Shown here: piece by piece, positions 1 to 8,276 of the stretch
Numbering within the stretch: position 1 is the stretch's first letter
Layout of the letters: the number at the start of each line of letters is the position of its first letter
Assembly: GCF_016583565.1 (NCBI RefSeq)
Contig: NZ_NRRF01000020.1
Span: 1-64,000, forward strand
From: Thiocystis violacea
Lineage (GTDB): Bacteria; Pseudomonadota; Gammaproteobacteria; Chromatiales; Chromatiaceae
Direction: 5' to 3'
Length of the DNA stretch: 64,000 nucleotides
Made by a program: the position numbers and the translations under genes
Notes under the pieces: generated by a model
The model's input: only the letters and a program-made list of their open reading frames with translations
Database searches by the model: none
What the model was told of the DNA's origin: nothing

Positions 1-102
1 GATCAGCTTCAGGGCCAGGGCGGTCTTATCGACGTAGTAGCAGCCCTCCTCGCGGATCTCACGGAAGGTCTGGATTCCAATGGGCAGTTTCAGACGGGCC
101 AT
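1..102 (-). CDS. AAA-ATPase/PD-(D/E)XK nuclease family protein, N-terminal fragment cut by window edge
   Basis: The minus-strand reading frame opens with ATG at 100-102 after an AGGAGC ribosome binding site and continues off the left edge (34 codons visible). It begins MARLKLPIGIQTF and contains GCYYVDKT, nearly identical to the start of the intact gene at 138-1700, so it is a tandem paralogue. The visible part is the head of the AAA-ATPase-like domain, before Walker A. Its start lies 35 bases from the stop of the next copy, the same spacing seen at the other end of that copy. Whether the gene is intact cannot be seen. Confidence 0.8.
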   Translation of the reverse strand, partial: MARLKLPIGIQTFREIREEGCYYVDKTALALKLI

Positions 103-137
103 GGCGGCGCTCCTGGATGGCGACTCGACCTGTGATT

Positions 138-1700
138 TTAGTCCATCGCCCCCGCGGTCAGCGTCTCCACCTCGAAGCCGACCACCGCGCGCCGCTCGCG
201 GCTGAACTCCACCCCGATCAGGTGAATCGGCTGACCGCCCGCGCGGTATTTGTCGGCGTAGCCGCGATCCTTGATCTGCTGCAACGCGCGGCCTTCGGGC
301 TCCAGCTCCACCACCTTGAACTCGAACAGATAGACCTGCCCATTGAAACGCAGCGCCAGGTCCAGGCGTCCGGCGCAGCTCGATTCCTCGGGGGTCAGAT
401 CCAGCCCGAGCGCCGCGAAGTGGCTGTAGACGACACTGGCGTAATAGCCCTCGTACTGGGCGATCGGGGTCTTGAGGTGCCATTGGTGCGGAATGGCGGC
501 GAAGAGCGCGTCGAAATGGGCGTGCAGGGCCGCCGGCTTCCCGGCCACCAGCAGATCGTAGAGCCGTCCGGTGAGCGCGCTGGCCAGGCTCGGCTGACCG
601 ATCAGCGCCTTGGCCAGACTATCGTTGAGCGCGCTCTCGACCTCCAGATTCGGATAGGCCAGGCGGTATTCGAGTCGCGCCCCGGTGCGGCGCGAACCCG
701 CCAGGGTGAGATAGCCCGCCTGCCACAGCAGGGCCTCATTGGCGATGTGGTCGACATCGAAGGTCGAGAGCAATCCCTCGTCGGCGCGCAGATGGGCCAG
801 ATCGGGTGTGAAGAAACCGCGCTGAGTGAGGATATCCACCAGAAAGGTCGGGGTGCCGGTCTCGAACCACCAGGCGTGGAATTCGCGTTCCTGAAACAGC
901 AGCAGCACATCGAAGGGGTTGTAGACCGACTCCCCAGTCCAGTTGTAACCGTTGTACCAGCGGCGGATCTCGTCGCGGTCCAGCCCTTCAAGCTCGGGTG
1001 CGAAGACGGTTTCAAGATCGCGCTCGGTATAACCGCAGAGCGCCGAGTAGTCAGCGGACACGGTGATGTCGCGCAGGTTGTTCAGCCCCGAGAAGATGCT
1101 CACCTTGCTGAACTTGCTCACCCCGGTGAGAAAGGCGAAACGGATGTGAGCGTCCTGGCCCTTGATGACCGAGTAGAGGTTGCGCAGCCCATCGCGCATC
1201 TCGCGGGCGGTCTCCGGGCGGGTCAGATTATCGAGAATCGGCTTATCGTACTCATCGACCAGCACCACCACTCGCTCGCCGGTGACGGCGTGGGCCTGAC
1301 GGATCAACTGCGAAAAGCGCCCGGAGAGACTGAGCGCCTGGCCACTCGCCGCCAGACGCGCCTCATTCTCCGCCAGCAGCTCCTCGATCTTGGCATCCAG
1401 ATCGGCGCGGCTATGCAGCACCCCCTCGGCGAAGCTCAGTCGGATGACCGGCACCTGGCGCGACCAATCCCAGCGCTCGTGGGCATGGAGCCCGCGAAAC
1501 AGCGGCTCGTTCCCCTCGAACAGCTCCGCGAGGGTGTCGAGCAGCAGTGACTTGCCGAAGCGGCGCGGGCGCGAGAGGAAGTAATGCGTGCCTTCCTCGA
1601 CGAGCTTGAGCATCAGCGGCGTCTTGTCGACGTAGTAGCAGCCGTCTTCGCGCAACTTGGAGAAGGTCTGGATTCCAATGGGCAGTTTCAGACGGGCCAT
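138..1700 (-). CDS. AAA-ATPase-like / PD-(D/E)XK nuclease domain protein
   Basis: This 520-residue protein has the two-domain plan of the AAA-ATPase_like (PF09820-type) plus PD-(D/E)XK nuclease (PF08011-type) family. Near the N-terminus are YYVDKT and a P-loop-like RPRRFGKS; VVVLVDEYDKPI resembles a Walker B. The C-terminal part carries GRLDLALRF followed by YLFEFKV, the D...E-x-K pattern of the nuclease fold. The start is an ATG with AGGAGC six bases upstream. The family is abundant and multicopy in Chromatiaceae and Bacteroidetes, but its cellular role is unsettled (mobile or defence-like functions have been suggested). It is one unit of a local tandem array with period about 1598 bp. Confidence 0.85.
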   Translation of the reverse strand: MARLKLPIGIQTFSKLREDGCYYVDKTPLMLKLVEEGTHYFLSRPRRFGKSLLLDTLAELFEGNEPLFRGLHAHERWDWSRQVPVIRLSFAEGVLHSRADLDAKIEELLAENEARLAASGQALSLSGRFSQLIRQAHAVTGERVVVLVDEYDKPILDNLTRPETAREMRDGLRNLYSVIKGQDAHIRFAFLTGVSKFSKVSIFSGLNNLRDITVSADYSALCGYTERDLETVFAPELEGLDRDEIRRWYNGYNWTGESVYNPFDVLLLFQEREFHAWWFETGTPTFLVDILTQRGFFTPDLAHLRADEGLLSTFDVDHIANEALLWQAGYLTLAGSRRTGARLEYRLAYPNLEVESALNDSLAKALIGQPSLASALTGRLYDLLVAGKPAALHAHFDALFAAIPHQWHLKTPIAQYEGYYASVVYSHFAALGLDLTPEESSCAGRLDLALRFNGQVYLFEFKVVELEPEGRALQQIKDRGYADKYRAGGQPIHLIGVEFSRERRAVVGFEVETLTAGAMD

Positions 1701-1735
1701 GGCAGCGCTCCTGGGTGGCGACTCGGCCTCTGATT

Positions 1736-1811
1736 CTAGTCCATCGCCCCCGCGGCCAGCGTCTCCACCTCGAAGCTCGGCCGACCCACGACGACGCGCA
1801 AGGTCGAGTCG
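1736..1811 (-). pseudogene. 3' remnant of a third AAA-ATPase/PD-(D/E)XK paralogue
   Basis: The minus-strand reading ends FEVETLAAGAMD followed by a stop at 1736-1738, matching the C-terminus of the intact gene (FEVETLTAGAMD). The 35-base spacer between this stop and the start of the intact gene is homologous to the spacer at 103-137. Only about 20 codons are recognisable and no start belongs to them, so this is the tail of a deleted copy. The coiled-coil gene's stop follows at 1812. Confidence 0.7.
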
Positions 1812-2219
1812 CTAAAGAAACCGCATGGCGGTGATGATGAGCCCGGCACTGGTGGCGATGAAGCCAATGACCCAGAGAAAATGCTGATCGTGACGCTTGA
1901 GCATTTCGTCGAAACGCTTGTCGACTTGCTCAAAACGCTTGTCGACCTGCTCGAAGCGTTTCTCCATCTGCTCAAAACGCTTGTCGACCTGCTCGAAACG
2001 TTTGTCCATGGTCGCCTGCATGGCTTCGAAACGCTTGTCCATCTGCTCGAAGCCCTGACGCATCAGCTCGCGCTGGTGCTTCAGCTCCTCTTCCACCCGC
2101 ACCATCCGCTCGCGCAGCTCGATCTCGTAGACCGCTGGCGGCTTGCCCAGCGATTGCTCGGCTAGCCACTCGCCTAAGTGCTTCTTGATAAAGGCAATGT
2201 CTTCCTCGGCCAGCGCCAT
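1812..2219 (-). CDS. Small coiled-coil protein with C-terminal membrane segment
   Basis: A 135-residue protein with an ATG after a strong GGAGGAG site. Residues about 1-50 are charged helix; about 50-110 repeat a seven-residue unit of the type KRFEQVD, predicted to form a long coiled coil; the last ~20 residues (WVIGFIATSAGLIITAM) form one hydrophobic segment ending in RFL. It resembles small coiled-coil proteins with a tail anchor found in many proteobacteria, without known function. It stands just upstream of the remnant nuclease copy and could be cotranscribed with the array. The heptads are also repeated at DNA level (21-bp units). Confidence 0.75.
   Translation of the reverse strand: MALAEEDIAFIKKHLGEWLAEQSLGKPPAVYEIELRERMVRVEEELKHQRELMRQGFEQMDKRFEAMQATMDKRFEQVDKRFEQMEKRFEQVDKRFEQVDKRFDEMLKRHDQHFLWVIGFIATSAGLIITAMRFL
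1900..2050. repeat. 21-bp tandem repeats encoding heptads
   Basis: Units of the form cgcttgtcgacctgctcgaa or close variants recur about every 21 bp. They encode the KRFEQVD heptads on the minus strand. Such in-frame repeats can expand or contract by slippage without changing frame. Confidence 0.7.
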
Positions 2220-2321
2220 GACTGCAACTCCTCCGCGTCGAAAGCATGTTTGCGAGTGTAACGTGAATTCATAGGCTCACGTCGTCCCCGCGATGATGCC
2301 GCACCCCATGCCGCTAGATTG

Positions 2322-2475
2322 GTAGGATGGGCGAAGCCCGAGCGATGAGTTGCGTTCGGAGTGTGAATGCTGCTCGGGCGTGCCTAACGTTTCAGCTCCG
2401 AGACTTGCCAGATGGGCGCGTCCGTTCAGTGCCGAGGCGGCGTTCGCACTAGAGCGCGTACTTTGCCCATCTGAC
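2322..2475. repeat. REP-like palindromic element (subfamily A)
   Basis: It begins GTAGGATGGGCGAAGCCCG and ends with TTTGCCCATCTGAC, a degenerate form of the inverted end GCCCATCCTAC. Internal GATGGGCG and cgccgagg-type blocks are shared with 5290-5444 and 36077-36231. It occupies the gap before the ATP-grasp gene. Confidence 0.75.
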
Positions 2476-2504
2476 CTATCCAGCCTCACAAGGGAAACGT
2501 ATCC

Positions 2505-3713
2505 ATGCAGCCTGCACTCGGCCTTGCCGTTCTGCTCCGCCACAAGCTCTCGGGCGCCGATCTGGCGCCGCTCTATCAGGCACTGATCCAAAAGGCGACG
2601 GCTGATCCGCGGGAAGCGGGCGCCCTGCTGGACGCGGCCGTCATCCTCCAGTTCAGCGGCAATGCCGAGCTTGCCCTGAAGCTCCAGCAGGAGGCGCTGC
2701 GCGTCACCCGCCACTATGGGCTCCCGGTTCGGGAGCCAGTGCGGCTTCGGCTCCTGGCGCTCATGGCGCCCGGCGGTCTCATGGCGAACGTGCCCATCGA
2801 GTGTCTCCTCGAGGATTCCGACATCCAGTTGGACATCGTCTACGTCACGGGTGAGGAGACGGATTCGACACGGCTTCCGGACCATGATGTGCTTTTCGTC
2901 GCCGTCGGAGAGTCCGAAGCCAATCGGTCCATCCTCGCGACCTGGGCGCGGCTGCTCGCGGACTGGCGCGGGCCGGTGATCAACCGCCCCGAGCGCATCA
3001 TGGCCGTCGCACGCGACACGGCGGCGGGGCTGCTGCATGGTCGACCGGGAATTGAGATGCCCCGCACCTGGGCGCTGAGCCGCGAGGCGGTCGCGGCGAT
3101 CGCCACCCAGCTCAAGCTGCCGGAAGACATGGATTTCCCCTGCATCCTGCGCCCGCGTGATTCCCATGCCGGCCATGACCTCTGTAAGCTGGATACGCAG
3201 CACGCCCTCGCTGAGCGGCTGGAGTCCATGCCGGGCAATGACTTCTATCTGTCACGTTTCGTCGACTATCGCAGCACCGACGGTCTGTTTCGAAAATACC
3301 GTATCGTCCTGATCGCAGGTCGGCCGTTCGCCTGCCACATGGGTATTTCGAGTCGCTGGATGATCCACTACCTGAACGCAGATATGGAGGGGAATCCAGC
3401 CAACCGGGCGGAGGAGGCGCGTTTCATGGAAACCTTCGACGAGGCGTTCGCCATCCGCCACCAAGACGCGCTGTCGACGATCCATCACACCATGGGGCTC
3501 GATTACCTAGGCATCGATTGCGCGGAGACACAAGACGGGCGCCTGCTCGTCTTCGAGGTCGATCCCGCCATGGTCGTGCATGCCATGGACCCATCTGATC
3601 TCTATCCCTACAAGGAGGCGACCATGCAGAAAGTCTTCGCGGCCTTTCGAGCGATGCTGATGACGTGCGCACTTCGCCATCAGGGCGGGGAGGCCGAGCG
3701 TCGCGATGAATGA
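2505..3713 (+). CDS. ATP-grasp domain protein
   Basis: This 402-residue protein reads as an ATP-grasp enzyme with a helical N-terminal extension. Residues about 1-75 look like TPR-type helices (AALLDAAVILQFSGNAE). A central region (ILRPRDSHAGHDL) matches the nucleotide-binding loop of ATP-grasp folds. The end has LDYLGIDCAE and LLVFEVDPAMVV, the metal-binding acidic motif where many relatives have FEVN. ATP-grasp enzymes make amide or thioester bonds through acyl phosphates; the substrate is unknown. Its last eight bases overlap the start of the serC-like gene, implying translational coupling. The start ATG follows AAGGGAAACG. A role in a small peptide-like product or a surface modification is only inference. 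Confidence 0.7.
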   Translation: MQPALGLAVLLRHKLSGADLAPLYQALIQKATADPREAGALLDAAVILQFSGNAELALKLQQEALRVTRHYGLPVREPVRLRLLALMAPGGLMANVPIECLLEDSDIQLDIVYVTGEETDSTRLPDHDVLFVAVGESEANRSILATWARLLADWRGPVINRPERIMAVARDTAAGLLHGRPGIEMPRTWALSREAVAAIATQLKLPEDMDFPCILRPRDSHAGHDLCKLDTQHALAERLESMPGNDFYLSRFVDYRSTDGLFRKYRIVLIAGRPFACHMGISSRWMIHYLNADMEGNPANRAEEARFMETFDEAFAIRHQDALSTIHHTMGLDYLGIDCAETQDGRLLVFEVDPAMVVHAMDPSDLYPYKEATMQKVFAAFRAMLMTCALRHQGGEAERRDE

Positions 3714-4791
3714 GCTCAACTTTTCCGGCGGCCCTGGCGTCTTGCCCGCCGGGGTTCTCGCCGAGGCCCAGCAGGCGATCCAGTGCGTCCCCGAGGTCGG
3801 GCTCTCCGTTCTGGGAATCAGCCACAGATCCGATTGGTTCGCCGCGGTCGTCGAAGAGATCGAGCACAACATTCGCCGTCTGCTCGGACTGCCCCAGAGT
3901 CACGCCCTGATCTTGCTGCAGGGCGGGGCGACGCTCCAGTTCTCCATGATCCCCATGCTGTTGCTGCGTGATAGCGGCAAGACGGCCGAGTATCTGAGAA
4001 CCGGATACTGGAGCAGCAAGTCGATCCCGCCGGCGCGCTTCGAGGGTGATGTGCGCGTCCTCTGGGACGGCGAGCCATCTGGGTTCCGACGTCTTCCGCG
4101 CCCCGAGGCGCTGCACTTCTCCCCCGATGCGGCCTATTTTCACTACGTCTCCAACGAGACGGTGGAAGGGATCCAGTTTCATGACCTCCTCGGTCTCGAG
4201 GGGGTGCCGCGCGTTTGCGACATGTCGTCGGACTTCCTGTCGCGGCCCTTCGACGCCGCGCGCTTCGACATGCTCTATGCCCACGCGCAGAAGAACCTCG
4301 GGCCGGCGGGCGTCACACTGGCCATACTCAGGCGAGATCTGCTGGAGCAGGTGCCGGCTGGTATACCGCCGATCCTGGACTATCGTGCCCATCTGGACGC
4401 GCGCTCCATCTACAACACGCCACCGGTCTTCGCCATCTACGTGGTGCTGCTGGTGACCCGTTGGCTGCTACATGAGGTCGGAGGCTTGGAGCAGATGGCG
4501 GTGATCAACGCCCGCAAGGCCGAGCGGCTATATCAGGTCATCGACGAGAGTGCGGGGTTCTACGAAGGCTGGGCGCTGGATCCGGCGGATCGGTCGCTCA
4601 TGAATGTATCCTTCCGACTGCCGTCGCCGGAACTGCAAGCCGACTTCCTGCGCCAGGCTGGCGAGGCGGGGTTCAGCGGCCTGGCGGGCCATCGCTCGCT
4701 CGGCGGAATTCGCGCTTCTGTCTACAACGCCATGACGATCGAGGCCGTGGACGCCCTCTGCGACTTCATGCGCCGCTTCGCCACCGCATGA
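3706..4791 (+). CDS. Phosphoserine aminotransferase family protein (SerC-like)
   Basis: A 361-residue type-V aminotransferase clearly of the SerC family: N-terminal FSGGPGVLP, the PLP lysine K196 in HAQKNLGPAG, and C-terminal GHRSLGGIRASVYNAM. SerC transfers an amino group from glutamate to 3-phosphohydroxypyruvate (serine pathway) or to a phosphorylated hydroxy-oxo-butanoate (pyridoxal phosphate pathway). The start overlaps the ATP-grasp gene, and no gyrA/pheA/aroA neighbours typical of housekeeping serC are present. It may therefore be a specialised paralogue supplying an amino compound to the ATP-grasp enzyme. If no other serC exists in the genome, it is simply the housekeeping enzyme. Confidence 0.85.
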   Translation: MNELNFSGGPGVLPAGVLAEAQQAIQCVPEVGLSVLGISHRSDWFAAVVEEIEHNIRRLLGLPQSHALILLQGGATLQFSMIPMLLLRDSGKTAEYLRTGYWSSKSIPPARFEGDVRVLWDGEPSGFRRLPRPEALHFSPDAAYFHYVSNETVEGIQFHDLLGLEGVPRVCDMSSDFLSRPFDAARFDMLYAHAQKNLGPAGVTLAILRRDLLEQVPAGIPPILDYRAHLDARSIYNTPPVFAIYVVLLVTRWLLHEVGGLEQMAVINARKAERLYQVIDESAGFYEGWALDPADRSLMNVSFRLPSPELQADFLRQAGEAGFSGLAGHRSLGGIRASVYNAMTIEAVDALCDFMRRFATA

Positions 4792-4914
4792 AGAGCTGCG
4801 CCACACCCCATGTCAGTGGTCGGTGCGGTCGGTCTGTTGTTTCCCTGGGAATCGACCAGCTTGGCCGCCCGCTCGGCAGGCGAGACCGAACCACCGCCCT
4901 CAGGGCCAAGCAGC

Positions 4915-5211
4915 TCAGTCCGTGTTGTAAGCACGCGCAGATTTTCGTGCCCGCACGAGCGTCAAGACCTCCTGCTGCAACCCGTTGCGGTGCTGCCGAC
5001 TCACTGCGACGAGCTTCTCGTCCATCTCCTGAATGATCCGGACCTTGGCTTCGAAACGCTCCGCCGGCAATTCCAAGGGGGGGGCGAAGGCCGTCCTGAT
5101 GGCGTGATCGCGCTGCGTTTCCAAGCGCGCGAAGGCGTCCCAATCCTCCGCGTGCGCGCATTCCAGCATCGCCTCGGAAAGGCGGATGACCTCGTCGATA
5201 CCGGTGTTCAT
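4915..5211 (-). CDS. fliT: FliT-like flagellar export chaperone
   Basis: A 98-residue, almost entirely helical protein in the fliT position, downstream of fliD on the same strand. It has the size and the three-to-four-helix pattern of FliT chaperones (LSEAMLECAHAEDWDAF, then charged helices), which bind FliD and keep the cap protein unfolded for export. I chose ATG at 5211; a GTG at 5235 would add eight residues but has no spaced ribosome binding site. Sequence conservation in FliT is low, so the call rests on position and fold pattern. Confidence 0.7.
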   Translation of the reverse strand: MNTGIDEVIRLSEAMLECAHAEDWDAFARLETQRDHAIRTAFAPPLELPAERFEAKVRIIQEMDEKLVAVSRQHRNGLQQEVLTLVRARKSARAYNTD

Positions 5212-5289
5212 GGGGCTCGTCACTCTCAGGGTCACCTCGGCGGAACGGCCTATCTCTAATCGGCGGAGTTGGCATCGACGCCACAGCCC

Positions 5290-5444
5290 GTAGGATGGGC
5301 AAAGCCCGCGCGATGAGCTTCAGTTTGAGCGCACAGGGTCGACGGGCGTGCCCATCAATCCAGCTCCGAGCCTTGCGCGATGGGCACGTCCGTCAAGCGC
5401 CGAGGCCGCATTCGATTTCGGAGCGCGGACTTTGCCCATCCTAC
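5290..5444. repeat. REP-like palindromic element (subfamily A) between fliT and fliD
   Basis: The element runs from GTAGGATGGGCAAAGCCCG to TTTGCCCATCCTAC, with inverted termini and an internal pair TGCCCATC / GATGGGCA. It shares the internal agcgccgagg blocks of 36077-36231. It separates fliD from fliT and may form a stable mRNA structure between them. Confidence 0.85.
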
Positions 5445-5523
5445 CGATGGCCGATCTATCGACCCGCGTCGTCTTGGTTACGGTCATGTCCGGAACTCGC
5501 CGAAGCGCGCGGGCGCTGCCGTA

Positions 5524-7542
5524 TCAAGTGTTATTGTTATTGTACGCATAAGGCAAACTGCTCAATTGCTGGGTCAGATAATCACTGGTCGACTGCAGCC
5601 GGGCGACGACCAAGTCCATCGCGTTGAATTGCGTGAGCAGGCGGTCTTCGTACTTTTCCATCTTGAGGTCGAGCGCCGCACGATCGTCATCGATCTGGTC
5701 CAGGCTCTTTTGCAAGCCCTCGGTACGCGACGTGATGGTGCCGTTGCTGCTCAAGAGGCCAGTCAGAACCTTGTCCAGGCTGTCGATCATGCCGCGGCTG
5801 AAGCTGACGCTCCCGCGCTCCCCGGCCACGCCGCTTTCCACCGCGATCGACAGATCCTTGGCGTTACCCTCGGTGGCTTTCAGGTTCTGGCCCGTGCCTT
5901 CGGCGGCGAATCCGCCGATGGTGCCCGCGACGTCATCGCCCTGGAAGGCGGTACCGTCGTCCAGGCCGAGCCCTAGCCCCTCGACATCGAGCAGGGCGAC
6001 GCCCGTGGTGGATCCATAGTTCTTGGAGGTGATCTCCAAGCGGTTCTCAGTGGTATTGAAGCTCACCTCGACGCTGATGCCGGCGCCATTCAAGGTACTG
6101 TCGCCGTTGATGCGCGACTGGAGTTCCGCGATCAAGGTTTCGGTCGTGTAATCGCCCTGGCTAAGGGTGATCAACCCGGACTCCTTGCCATCGACATTGA
6201 TTTTGAAGCTATCGTTCGTGGCATCGACCGTCGTGGTCGTCAGAGTCCCTCCCTCGAAATGACCCTTGGTCGCCATCTGGGTAATCTCGATCCCATAACT
6301 ACCGACCTGGGTGTTGGTCGTGCCACCCAGATAGGTGATGCCGCTGTCCGTGGTTCGACCCTGAACGGTGAAGAGGCCGGTGACACCCGTCGGATCGCTG
6401 CTCAGCGCGCTGCTCAGCTTGGAGCTGTCGAGCGTCAGCGAGCCGTCCGATTCCGTGCTGATCCCGATGTCCACCAAGGTTTTGACATTCCCGGTCAGTC
6501 CCTGTACCGCAGTGCTCAGCAGATTGCGCACCTGAGACATGGCGCTGCGCACCAGTGCGTCGCTCTGCAGGATCCCGCCGAGGCCATTGACACTGTCGTA
6601 ATCGGCCGCGGAGCTGACGGTGCTGTTCAGATCGTTGAACTTGGTCACGAAGCCCTCAAGGGCCTCGGTGACCGCGCTGTTGTCGTGACTCACCCCAATC
6701 TGAACCGTCTTGCCGACCTGTGCCGCATGCAGATTCAGGGTGACACCCTTGAGCGCCTGGGTGACCGTATTGGTGGTGCTGGTCACGCGCAGCCCATTGA
6801 TCAGCATCTCGGCGTTCTGTGCCGCTAGCGTCTGATCCATGTTGGTCGCGCTGCCATTGAAGGCCAGCTGAGAAAGTCCCGCCGTGTCCGTATGATTCCC
6901 ATCGCTATCCGCGACGCTGATCTGCAGGCTATTGTCGGCCCCGCCGTCCTTGGTGTTGAGCACCAGGCGGTAGCCCTCGCCATCGTTGATGATGCTGGCC
7001 TGCACGCCGGCGTTGGCGCTGTTAATGGCGTCGCGCACCCCAGTGAGGGTGTTGTTGGAAGAATCGATGATGATGCTGGCGGTCGATCGCTCGGCGTTTT
7101 GCGTAAATCCGTTGTAGGTGTCCGTGCCGGCGTCGTAGTCGGTCTTGCCGAACTTGAGGGTGAGCGTCCCGGTCCCGAGGGTGTCGCTGAGGTCGTCGAA
7201 ACGCATGGAGGCCAGGGTGTGATTCTGGGCCAGCTTCTGCACCTCGACCGCGTAGCTGCCCACGTCGGCATTGGTGGCGGCGGAGACGCTGATCGCGCCG
7301 TCGTCGCTGGAGCTGGCGGCGAGCTTCTGGAAGGTGCTCGGCAACTTCAGTGTGGTCAACGCACTCTTGAGATCCGAGAAGGCACTCTTGATGGTGCCCC
7401 AGGAGGAGATCTTGGCCTGGATCTGCGCCTCTTGCGTGTCCAAGCGGGTATCCGTGGCCTTGCGCTCGGCAGCGACCAGCTGGGAAACCAGGCTGTTGAC
7501 GTCGACGCCTGAGCCAAGCCCCGTGGATGTGATGGTTGTCAT
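5524..7542 (-). CDS. fliD: Flagellar hook-associated protein 2 (filament cap)
   Basis: This 672-residue FliD starts at ATG 7542 (after GAGGAGA), where the sequence begins TTITSTGLGSGVDVNSLVSQ, the canonical FliD N-terminus. The N- and C-terminal coiled regions that contact the filament are present; hook-IN type stretches (LTGVRDAINSANAGVQASI) lie in the outer domain. The C-terminus has the usual pattern, with helices ending YLTQQLSSL. FliD caps the filament and folds flagellin subunits outside the cell. It is longer than E. coli FliD (about 468 aa), consistent with an enlarged outer domain matching the enlarged flagellin nearby. An upstream in-frame extension to 7623 would overlap flaG and is not needed. 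Confidence 0.95.
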   Translation of the reverse strand: MTTITSTGLGSGVDVNSLVSQLVAAERKATDTRLDTQEAQIQAKISSWGTIKSAFSDLKSALTTLKLPSTFQKLAASSSDDGAISVSAATNADVGSYAVEVQKLAQNHTLASMRFDDLSDTLGTGTLTLKFGKTDYDAGTDTYNGFTQNAERSTASIIIDSSNNTLTGVRDAINSANAGVQASIINDGEGYRLVLNTKDGGADNSLQISVADSDGNHTDTAGLSQLAFNGSATNMDQTLAAQNAEMLINGLRVTSTTNTVTQALKGVTLNLHAAQVGKTVQIGVSHDNSAVTEALEGFVTKFNDLNSTVSSAADYDSVNGLGGILQSDALVRSAMSQVRNLLSTAVQGLTGNVKTLVDIGISTESDGSLTLDSSKLSSALSSDPTGVTGLFTVQGRTTDSGITYLGGTTNTQVGSYGIEITQMATKGHFEGGTLTTTTVDATNDSFKINVDGKESGLITLSQGDYTTETLIAELQSRINGDSTLNGAGISVEVSFNTTENRLEITSKNYGSTTGVALLDVEGLGLGLDDGTAFQGDDVAGTIGGFAAEGTGQNLKATEGNAKDLSIAVESGVAGERGSVSFSRGMIDSLDKVLTGLLSSNGTITSRTEGLQKSLDQIDDDRAALDLKMEKYEDRLLTQFNAMDLVVARLQSTSDYLTQQLSSLPYAYNNNNT

Positions 7543-7585
7543 GACGGATCTCTCCTCGTTGACGAGCCCGCGCAGTTGCCGCGCG

Positions 7586-8026
7586 TCAGGCCTGCTCCTC
7601 CAGCAGCAATCCCTTGACCTCATCCAGACGACGTGCTAGCTCCAGAGCCTGCTCCGAGGGGATCTGCTTGACCACCTCGCCGTTGGAGTCCTTGATCTTC
7701 ACCACCATGCGGTCGCCCTCCTCATCCAGTGAGAACTCCATGCTGCGCTCGACGGACTTGAAGAAGTCGTTGATGCCGCTCACCGCCTCCTCGACATCCT
7801 CGCGCGACTGCTCCTTGGTCGATTCGTCCCTGCCGCGTCGGGCCGCCGTTCCGCTGCTGGCCGTATCCGCCAGTGCGGAGACAACCTCCGTGGAAGCCGA
7901 TGCCGCGCTGTTGGACGGCGGTTGAATCTCCGTGGCCACCGCATCCCGCCTGGCGGCATCCGCTGCCTCTCGTTTCGGCAAGGTGCCTGCCGGCGCCGTG
8001 CCCGTCAGAGCTTGCATGGAATCCAT
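7586..8026 (-). CDS. flaG: FlaG family protein
   Basis: A 146-residue protein with a variable low-complexity N-terminus and a conserved FlaG domain at the end: FFKSVERSMEFSLDEE, MVVKIKDSNGEVVKQIPSEQ. FlaG proteins affect filament length in Pseudomonas and Campylobacter. The start at 8026 (MDSMQ) is eight bases after GCGAGG; ATG 8032, two codons earlier, is too close to that site. It is followed by fliD in the usual fliC-flaG-fliD order, but fliC is separated by a RAYT and repeats. A second FlaG-like gene is at 23380. Confidence 0.88.
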   Translation of the reverse strand: MDSMQALTGTAPAGTLPKREAADAARRDAVATEIQPPSNSAASASTEVVSALADTASSGTAARRGRDESTKEQSREDVEEAVSGINDFFKSVERSMEFSLDEEGDRMVVKIKDSNGEVVKQIPSEQALELARRLDEVKGLLLEEQA

Positions 8027-8059
8027 CGTCATTGCCTCGCTATCGTTGGCAAAAAAACC

Positions 8060-8087
8060 AAAACCTACCCCGTAAAACCTACCCCGT
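8060..8087. repeat. Tandem 14-bp direct repeat upstream of flaG
   Basis: Two perfect copies of AAAACCTACCCCGT, directly adjacent. The second copy runs into the GTAGG end of the following REP element, so it may be a footprint of element insertion. Confidence 0.85.
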
Positions 8088-8223
8088 AGGATGGGCAAAG
8101 CGCAGCGTGCCCATCTTTCAGCCACCAAACCCGCCCCGGTCCGCGTGAGCGTCCCTGATGGGCACGCCCGTCAAGCCTTGGAGCCAATCCCCACCCACCT
8201 CGCGCGGGCTTTGCCCATCCTAC
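8086..8223. repeat. REP-like palindromic element (subfamily B), left flank of RAYT
   Basis: It runs from GTAGGATGGGCAAAGCGCAG to GCTTTGCCCATCCTAC. It contains two stem-loops with GATGGGCA/TGCCCATC stems: a compact one at the left and a longer one at the right. It ends about 50 bp before the transposase start, as expected for a RAYT with its own REPs. Confidence 0.88.
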
Positions 8224-8276
8224 GGCTACTTATCTCTTCACCTATCGTGTAATCTGATTCGCTCACGATCGGTGTC

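Noticed and set aside
117..1550. Long plus-strand open frame (477 codons)
   Set aside because: Antisense shadow of the AAA-ATPase/nuclease gene; no family motif and no ribosome site.
7543..7623. Upstream extension of fliD by 27 codons
   Set aside because: It overlaps flaG, lacks a ribosome site, and the canonical FliD N-terminus starts at 7542.
8032..8062. Possible sigma-28 promoter before flaG (AACGATAG)
   Set aside because: No acceptable -35 at 11 bases and it would leave almost no leader.
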